From JAEHCY01 sp964519095 (GTDB taxonomy: Bacteria; Pseudomonadota; Gammaproteobacteria; Chromatiales; Chromatiaceae), in assembly GCA_964519095.1 (NCBI GenBank), contig CAZFHV010000045.1:1-19809 (forward strand): a DNA stretch of 19,809 nucleotides, read 5' to 3'. Position 1 is the stretch's first letter. Each line of letters starts with the position of its first letter. The notes beneath the pieces were generated by a model. The model worked only from the letters and a program-made list of their open reading frames with translations, had not been told where the DNA came from and made no database searches. The position numbers and the translations under genes were made by a program. Below, piece by piece: positions 14,649 to 19,809 of this stretch.

Positions 14649-16124
14649 ATGACCAGATCGGCCCTGTTCCCGGAGCTGATTCCCAACTGGATCGGGGGGC
14701 GAGAGGTGGCCGCCGCGTCCGGCGAGCGCTTCGAGAAACGCTCGCCCCACGACGGCACCCTCGTCTCCTGGGTCACCCGCTCCCAGGCGGCGGACGTGCA
14801 GCAGGCGATCGCCGCCGCGCGCGCCGCCCAGCCGGCCTGGGCGGAGGTGCCCGCGGTGGAGCGTGGCCACCTGCTGCACCAGATCTGCAACCGCCTGGAG
14901 CAAGAACGGGAGACCATCGCCGCCATCGTGGCCCTGGAGACCGGGAAGTCCCCCAAGGACGCCCTGGGTGAGACCGGGGGTGCCATCGCCCTGGGGCGTT
15001 TCTTCGCCGGCGAGGGCCAGCGCCTCTACGGGCGCACCACCACCAGCGGCCAGCGCGACAAGTACGCCATGACCGTGCGCCAGCCCTGCGGCGTCGCCGG
15101 GCTGATCCTCGCCGCCAACACCCCCATCGCCAACGTGGCCTGGAAGGCCTTTCCTGCCCTGATCTGCGGCAACGGCGTGGTGCTCAAGGCCCCCGAGGAC
15201 ACCCCGGCGGTGGGCCGGGTGTTCGCGCGCATCGCCCAGGAGGCGGGCCTCCCCGCGGGGGTGCTCAACGTGGTGCAGGGCTACGGGGTGGAGGCCGGGG
15301 CCCCCATCGTGGAGAGCCCCGAGGTGGACGTGATCAGCTTCACGGGCTCCACCGCCGTGGGGCGCTGGATCGCCGAGGTCGCCGGGCGGCGCCTCGCCAA
15401 GGTCTCGCTGGAGTTGGGCGGCAAGAACCCCCTGGTGGTCTGTGACGACGCGGATCTGGAGCAGGCAGTCAAATGGGTGTGCCTGTCCGCCTTCAGCAAC
15501 GCCGGCCAGCGCTGCGCGGCGGGCAGCCGCATCCTCGTCTTCGATGCGGTATACGACCGCTTCCGCGAGATGCTAGTGGAGGCCACCCGGCGGCTGCGGG
15601 TGGGACCGACGGACCAGGACGACCTGGGCCCTGTCATCAACGAGCGCCAGCTCCAGCGCATGCTCGCCTCCCTGGAGGCCGCGCGGGCCGAGGGGTCAGG
15701 GGTGCTGATCGGTGGCGAGCGGCTGGAGGATCCGGCCCACGCCGGGGGCTACTACCTGGCCCCCACCCTCATCGAGAACGTCCAGCCCGACCAGGAGATC
15801 TCCCGCTGCGAGCTGTTCGGTCCCATCGCCAACCTCTATCGGGTGGGGGACTTCCACGAGGCCCTGGCCCTGGCCAACGACTCGCCCTATGGGCTCACGT
15901 CCTGCATCCACACCCGCAGCGTCGATCGGGCGCTGCACTTCGTGCACCGGGTGAAGAGCGGGGTGGCGGTGGTGAACGCGGGCACCTTCGGTAGTGAGCC
16001 CCACATGCCCTTCGGCGGGGTCAAGGACTCGGGCAACGGCAGCCGTGAGCCCGGCACCGAGTCCCTCGACGTCTACTCGGAGCTGAAGGACCTCTACCTG
16101 AACGTGAACCCCGCCCGGCTGTGA
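14649..16124 (+). CDS. NAD(P)-dependent aldehyde dehydrogenase
   Basis: A 491-residue ALDH-superfamily enzyme of normal length, oxidising an aldehyde to an acid. Seen are N157 (AANTPIANVAWK), K180 (VVLKAPE), the nucleotide segment FTGSTAVG (231-238), general base E255 (LELGGKNP) and catalytic C289 (NAGQRCAAG), so it should be active. It starts 7 bases after the SDR and overlaps the CMP-transferase by 4 bases, so it is embedded in the nonulosonate operon. ALDH is not a standard step in sialic, legionaminic or pseudaminic acid routes. Together with the SDR it may oxidise a precursor or side chain; it could also detoxify a pathway aldehyde. Substrate unknown. Confidence 0.92.
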   Translation: MTRSALFPELIPNWIGGREVAAASGERFEKRSPHDGTLVSWVTRSQAADVQQAIAAARAAQPAWAEVPAVERGHLLHQICNRLEQERETIAAIVALETGKSPKDALGETGGAIALGRFFAGEGQRLYGRTTTSGQRDKYAMTVRQPCGVAGLILAANTPIANVAWKAFPALICGNGVVLKAPEDTPAVGRVFARIAQEAGLPAGVLNVVQGYGVEAGAPIVESPEVDVISFTGSTAVGRWIAEVAGRRLAKVSLELGGKNPLVVCDDADLEQAVKWVCLSAFSNAGQRCAAGSRILVFDAVYDRFREMLVEATRRLRVGPTDQDDLGPVINERQLQRMLASLEAARAEGSGVLIGGERLEDPAHAGGYYLAPTLIENVQPDQEISRCELFGPIANLYRVGDFHEALALANDSPYGLTSCIHTRSVDRALHFVHRVKSGVAVVNAGTFGSEPHMPFGGVKDSGNGSREPGTESLDVYSELKDLYLNVNPARL

Positions 16125-16888
16125 CCGCGACCGCCACGCCCACCGCTGTGGCCCTGATCCCGGCGCGCTCGGGGTCCAAGCGGGTCGCCGACAAGAACGT
16201 GCGCCGCCTCGCCGGGCACCCCCTGATCGCCTACTCCATCGCCGCCGCCCGGGCCAGCGGCGTGTTCCGCCACGTCGTCGTCTCCACCGATTCGGAGCGC
16301 TACGCGCGGATCGCGCGGTACTACGGTGCCGAGGCGCCCTTCCTGAGGCCAGCGGAGATCGCTGGGGCCACCTCCCCGGACATCGAGTGGGTGGAGCTGA
16401 CCCTGACGCGGCTGCGGGAGCAGGGGCGCGACTACGACTGCTTCAGCATCCTGCGGCCCACCAGCCCCTTCCGCAAGGCCGAGACTATCCGCCGCGCCTG
16501 GGAGGCCTTTCTCGCCGAGACCGGCGTGGACTCCCTGCGAGCGGTGGAGCGGTGCAAACAGCATCCGGGCAAGATGTGGGTCCTGGCCGGCCGTCGGATG
16601 GTGCCCCTGTTGCCCCTGGGACCCCGCAGCCAGCCCTGGCACAGCAGTCAGTATGCGGCCCTGCCCGAGGTCTACGTGCAGAACGCGAGCCTGGAGATCG
16701 CCTGGTCCCGGGTGGTGTGGGAGCAGCGCACCATCGCCGGGGACCTCCTGATGCCCTTCCTCACGGAGGGCGACGAGGGTGTGGACATCAACGACGCCGA
16801 GGACTGGTGGTATGCCGAGCACCTCCTGGCCCAGGGGGAGGCCCGCTTGCCAGAGGTGGCGGAGGCGCCGTTTCCCGAGGACCTCTAA
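16121..16888 (+). CDS. neuA: CMP-nonulosonate cytidylyltransferase (NeuA-like)
   Basis: A 255-residue cytidylyltransferase that activates the nonulosonic acid with CTP for use by glycosyltransferases. The NeuA/KdsB signature IPARSGSKRVADKNVRRL starts at residue 13, followed by the LAGHPLIAYSI segment; RPTSPFRKAETI and DINDAEDWWYAE are typical of the CMP-sialate group. GTG is the start, overlapping the ALDH stop (GTGA) by 4 bases, which indicates translational coupling; no strong separate ribosome site is seen. Last gene of the operon; the gap after it is repeat-rich. Whether the product is CMP-Neu5Ac, CMP-KDN or another CMP sugar depends on the synthase and redox steps. Confidence 0.9.
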   Translation: MTATATPTAVALIPARSGSKRVADKNVRRLAGHPLIAYSIAAARASGVFRHVVVSTDSERYARIARYYGAEAPFLRPAEIAGATSPDIEWVELTLTRLREQGRDYDCFSILRPTSPFRKAETIRRAWEAFLAETGVDSLRAVERCKQHPGKMWVLAGRRMVPLLPLGPRSQPWHSSQYAALPEVYVQNASLEIAWSRVVWEQRTIAGDLLMPFLTEGDEGVDINDAEDWWYAEHLLAQGEARLPEVAEAPFPEDL

Positions 16889-17244
16889 GGGTCGGCCCAA
16901 GGACCAGCGGTCGGTGCCTACACTGATATCCCTTCCCCCGTGGGGGAGGGTTGGGGAGAGGGGTAAGCCAATGAGATGGGTATGCCCATTCGAGGGAGTC
17001 ACCCCTTTCGTTCCTTCCACCCCAACTGTTCGCCCCCCGCAGGGGGGTGAGAGGTTGAACCCAGACCAATTCAATATCGGTTTTCCGTTCTCTCTGGGAC
17101 ACCCAGGTTCTCTGTAGGAGCGGGCTTGCCCGCGAATCGGCTCCGCTCGACATCCTGGGCGCATCTATCGCGGGCAAGCCCGCTCCTACAAGAAACGGAA
17201 ATACGATCTGCGGCTGGTACAACAGGCTCTGAGAGGATCTTACC
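16889..17244. repeat. 356-bp intergenic region with hairpins and a REP pair
   Basis: No gene is seen. The region carries a C-tract/G-tract hairpin (16930-16950), a CCCCCC/GGGGGG hairpin with a GCA loop (17033-17047), a small CTGGG/CCCAG hairpin (17094-17106) and the REP-type inverted pair (17113-17190). TTGAAC at 17055-17060 might be a -35, but no well-spaced -10 follows. A GAGAGG ribosome site (17231-17236) serves the transketolase. Confidence 0.55.
17113..17190. repeat. REP-type inverted repeat pair (BIME-like)
   Basis: Two perfect 23-base arms, 17113-17135 and 17168-17190, are exact reverse complements around a 32-base spacer. Each arm holds its own palindrome GCGGGCTTGCCCGC and the TGTAGGAGC edge. 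This is the known arrangement of gammaproteobacterial REP sequences, which are spread by RAYT transposases. It lies between the nonulosonate operon and the transketolase, so may affect transcript ends. No RAYT gene is in the window. Confidence 0.8.
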
Positions 17245-19176
17245 GTGGGTGACCAGATCGGGACGGCCGTAGAGGGCCGGTTGTATTACGCCCCCCTGGG
17301 GGAGTTCGAGCGGGTGCGGGGCCTCCCGGTGGCGGCCATCGACCGCACCGCGGTGTTCGCCAACCTCTGCCGGCTCAATGCCCTCTACATGATCGCCCGC
17401 GCCGGCTCCGGGCACATCGGCAGCAGCTTCTCCAGCCTGGACATCGTCTCCTGGCTGCTGCTCAACGAGGTTCGGCCCCCGGGGCCCGACGGCGGCGGAG
17501 ACCTCTACTTCTCCTCCAAGGGCCACGATGCCCCCGGCTACTACGCCGCCCTCATCGGCCTGGGCCGCCTCGACTTCGACCTCATCCACCGGCTGCGCCG
17601 CCTCGAGGGGCTCCCCGGCCACCCCGACGTGGGCACCCCCGGCATGGTCACCAACACCGGCTCCCTGGGCATGGGGATCTCCAAGGCCAAGGGCATGGTC
17701 CGCGCCAATCGCCTGCTCGGCCGCAGCGGTCGGGTATTCGTGCTGACCGGCGACGGGGAGCTCCAGGAGGGGCAGTTCTGGGAGTCCCTAATCTCCGCGG
17801 TGAACGGGGGCTTCTCCGAGATCACCGTCATCGTCGACCACAACAAGCTCCAGTCCGACACCTTCGTCGCCCAGGTGAGCGACCTGGGAGACCTGGAGGC
17901 CAAGCTGCGCGCCTTCGGCTGGTATGTGGAGCGCTGCGACGGCCACGACCTGGCCGCCTTCTCCGCCGCCCTGGCCCGCGCCAGTGCCATCGGTGACCGG
18001 CCCCAGATCCTGATCGCCGATACGGTGAAGGGGCGGGGCGTATCCTTCATGGAGCACACGGCCATGGAGTCCGACGCCGCCCTGTACCGCTTCCACAGCG
18101 GGGCGCCGGACGCCGCCTCCTACACCCGCGCGGCCCAGGAGCTCATCGAGCGCATCAACCGGGGCCTGGCGGCCCTGGGGGTCGAGCCCCTGGCCCTGGA
18201 GACGGTGGATCGGCCCGCCGCCGCCGTACCTCCCCCCAGCGCCCAGCGTCTGGTGGCGGCCTATTCCCGTGCCCTGCTGGAGGTCGCGGCGTCCGAGCCG
18301 CGGCTGGTGGCCCTGGACGCCGACCTGGTGCTCGACACCGGCCTCATCCCCTTCCGCGATGCCTACCCGACCCGCTTCGTGGAGTGCGGGATCGCCGAGC
18401 AGGACATGGTCTCCCAGGCCGGCGCCATGGCGCTCCAGGGACTCCTGCCGGTGGTGCACTCCTTCGCCTGCTTCCTCGCCGCCCGGCCCAACGAGCAGAT
18501 CTACAACAACGCCACCGAGCACACCCGGGTGATCTACGTGGGGTCCCTGGCTGGGGTGGTGCCGGGCGGTCCCGGGCACTCCCACCAGTCCGTGCGCGAC
18601 CTCGCGGCCCTGGGGGGTATTCCGGGGCTGGAGATGATCGAGCCCTGCAACGAGCGGGAGACCGAGGCGGCGGTTTGCTACCTGGTGGGCGAGGCCAAGG
18701 GCAGCGGCTATCTGCGCCTCTGCTCCATCCCGGTGGAGACCCCCTTCGAGCTGCCGGCGGACTACCGGCTGGTGCCAGGCCGTGGGACGCTGCTCCGCCC
18801 GGGCAGCGACGCGGTGCTCATCGGCTACGGTCCGGTGCTGCTCGCCGAGGCCATGCGCGCTGCCGAACAGCTCTCGCGGGATCCGGGGCTCGAGGTGGCG
18901 GTGGTCAACCTGCCCTGGCTCAACCGCTTCGACCCTGAGTGGTTGGAGGGGCTGGTAGCGGGCGCGCCGAAGCTCTTCACCCTTGACAACCACTACCTCG
19001 ACGGCGGTCAGGGCGAGCGCCTCGCCGCCCTGCTGGCCGGGCGCGGGAGCCCTATGCGGTTGGTGCGGATCGGCCTCACCGCCGTACCCCCCTGCGGGAC
19101 GAACCCCGAGGTGCTACGCGCCTGCGGGCTCGATGCCGAGTCCCTGGCAAGGCGCATCGCGGCCGAGCTGGGCTGA
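17245..19176 (+). CDS. transketolase-family enzyme (full-length)
   Basis: A 643-residue thiamine-diphosphate enzyme with both transketolase halves in one chain. Seen are SGHIGSS (His57), SKGHDAPGYY (His94), GSLGMGISKAKG (139-150; usual transketolases have GSLGQG), the TPP/Mg site GDGELQEG (169-176) with N200, and the catalytic Glu385 in ECGIAEQDM. Transketolases move two-carbon ketol units between sugar phosphates. GTG 17245 is the start, with GAGAGG at 17231-17236 eight bases upstream. It is the only gene after the REP-rich gap, so may have its own promoter. Placement next to a nonulosonate operon and the Q-to-M change suggest a special sugar-building role rather than the housekeeping pentose pathway, but that is inferred. 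Alternative: a duplicated metabolic transketolase. Confidence 0.9.
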   Translation: MGDQIGTAVEGRLYYAPLGEFERVRGLPVAAIDRTAVFANLCRLNALYMIARAGSGHIGSSFSSLDIVSWLLLNEVRPPGPDGGGDLYFSSKGHDAPGYYAALIGLGRLDFDLIHRLRRLEGLPGHPDVGTPGMVTNTGSLGMGISKAKGMVRANRLLGRSGRVFVLTGDGELQEGQFWESLISAVNGGFSEITVIVDHNKLQSDTFVAQVSDLGDLEAKLRAFGWYVERCDGHDLAAFSAALARASAIGDRPQILIADTVKGRGVSFMEHTAMESDAALYRFHSGAPDAASYTRAAQELIERINRGLAALGVEPLALETVDRPAAAVPPPSAQRLVAAYSRALLEVAASEPRLVALDADLVLDTGLIPFRDAYPTRFVECGIAEQDMVSQAGAMALQGLLPVVHSFACFLAARPNEQIYNNATEHTRVIYVGSLAGVVPGGPGHSHQSVRDLAALGGIPGLEMIEPCNERETEAAVCYLVGEAKGSGYLRLCSIPVETPFELPADYRLVPGRGTLLRPGSDAVLIGYGPVLLAEAMRAAEQLSRDPGLEVAVVNLPWLNRFDPEWLEGLVAGAPKLFTLDNHYLDGGQGERLAALLAGRGSPMRLVRIGLTAVPPCGTNPEVLRACGLDAESLARRIAAELG

Positions 19177-19192
19177 AGGCTAGGGCTAGCCT
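19177..19192 (+). terminator. stem-loop just after the transketolase stop
   Basis: AGGCTA (19177-19182) pairs with TAGCCT (19187-19192) around a GGGC loop, directly after the stop codon. No T-tract follows, so intrinsic termination is only possible, not shown. Confidence 0.3.
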
Positions 19193-19210
19193 GGTGCGCG
19201 TAGGGCGCAG

Positions 19211-19320
19211 GGGGTCATGAGGCGCGATTTCTTGTGACGTTACAAAGCGAGAACTGACCCCGCGCCCCTCTGACCCCGCGCCCCTCAGAGGTGCCGCCAG
19301 CTAGCGCCGAGACTGACCCC
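19211..19320. repeat. short tandem repeats of TGACCCC type
   Basis: The 16-mer TGACCCCGCGCCCCTC occurs twice in tandem (19255-19270 and 19271-19286). A further TGACCCC begins at 19315, and the inverted GGGGTCA is at 19211-19217. A near-palindrome TTGTGACGTTACAA lies at 19232-19245. This looks like debris of a mobile or REP-like repeat between the transketolase and the peptidase fragment. No transposase is visible. Confidence 0.5.
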
Positions 19321-19366
19321 CGAGGGTAGGTCAGACGGGACTACGTGGCCGCACAAGCGCATCCGT

Positions 19367-19801
19367 GTGGACCTCGGCAGCAGGTACATCACGGAAGGCG
19401 GCCTGAACGAGGCCGGGCTCGGCACCGCCTTCGGTGCGTACAACTACCGCAAGGCCGCGCTGTGGAAGACCGGCAACCCGAGGGTTGACCCGTGGGTCAA
19501 CGAAGGCATGAGCTTCGAGCTCTGGGACCCGTTTTTCGCCCTGTGCAAAACGACCACGTGCCCGATAGACCCCATGGAGAAGGTCGCCGCCGAGTGCGGT
19601 ATGAGCGAGGACGTGGTCGGCAGCATGCCGGTCGGGACGGCGAACGACAACTGGCTCATCGAGGTCGTGTCCGGCCACCACTGGATGGCCGCGCGCGTGC
19701 CCGACGAGATGCTGCTGCAGTCGAACTCGTTCCGCCCGCGCGACCTCCCGCTAAACCTAGAATCGGCAGTTGACCTTGCCCTTTCAAGGCCAAGTCACTG
19801 A
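19367..19801 (+). pseudogene. C69 dipeptidase-like fragment, truncated
   Basis: A 144-residue frame with features of C69-family dipeptidases: ITEGGLNEAGLGTAF near the start and NWLIEVVSGHHWMAARVPDE near the end. Intact C69 enzymes are roughly three to four times longer and need an N-terminal catalytic Cys, which is missing. The frame is open back to 19274 without adding recognisable family sequence, and there is no ribosome site before the GTG. The last about 20 residues look unrelated to the family. It is therefore read as an internal piece left by deletion or recombination, next to short tandem repeats. The family call is from memory of motifs and could be wrong. Confidence 0.5.
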
Positions 19802-19809
19802 AATATCGG

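Noticed and set aside
16889..17244. CRISPR array
   Set aside because: Repeats here are a single inverted pair and simple hairpins, not regularly spaced direct repeats, and no cas gene is present.
17788..18993. 401-residue open frame on the minus strand
   Set aside because: Antisense to the transketolase, which carries all its active-site residues; no independent support.

Overview
The window reads as chromosomal DNA of a GC-rich proteobacterium, most likely a gammaproteobacterium. Codon third positions are strongly G/C. A REP-type inverted repeat of a kind common in gammaproteobacteria lies at 17113-17190, and the left end carries a PmrA/QseB-type response regulator. This placement is inference from gene content and repeats; no rRNA or tRNA gene is present to fix it.

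Left block (1-4400). A two-component response regulator (minus strand) diverges from a large exported cytochrome c (plus strand) with nine CxxCH haem sites behind an N-terminal PKD-like and a fibronectin-III-like domain. Between them lies an 11-bp-period direct repeat that looks like the operator of the regulator. The cytochrome gene ends in a clear intrinsic terminator. A small one-helix membrane ORF may lie beyond it on the minus strand.

Middle block (4670-12005). Genes for surface glycan or lipid-headgroup synthesis are arranged on both strands: a phosphocholine-cytidylyltransferase-like nucleotidyltransferase (+), a MobA-like nucleotidyltransferase (-), a GNAT-like acyltransferase, a metallophosphoesterase and a sulfotransferase (all +), a GT-B-like surface-carbohydrate protein (-), and an FkbM methyltransferase (+). 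Together they could activate, attach and decorate (sulfate, methyl, possibly phosphocholine-like groups) a cell-surface molecule.

Right block (12237-16888). A tight five-gene operon encodes a NeuB-type nonulosonate synthase, a KdsC-like HAD phosphatase, a short-chain dehydrogenase, an aldehyde dehydrogenase and a NeuA-type CMP-transferase. Synthase plus phosphatase plus CMP-transferase suggests a 9-phosphate route to a CMP-activated nonulosonic acid (as in KDN synthesis), with two extra redox enzymes making a possibly modified sugar. After a repeat-rich gap comes an unusual full-length transketolase that may supply or rearrange the carbon skeleton. NeuC-type epimerase and the usual Leg/Pse dehydratase-aminotransferase pair are absent from the window.

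Right edge (19177-19809). Short tandem repeats and a truncated C69-dipeptidase-like fragment look like the decayed end of the locus. The best candidate for something undescribed is the nonulosonate operon with SDR, ALDH and transketolase, together with the structured element in its leader (12125-12201).
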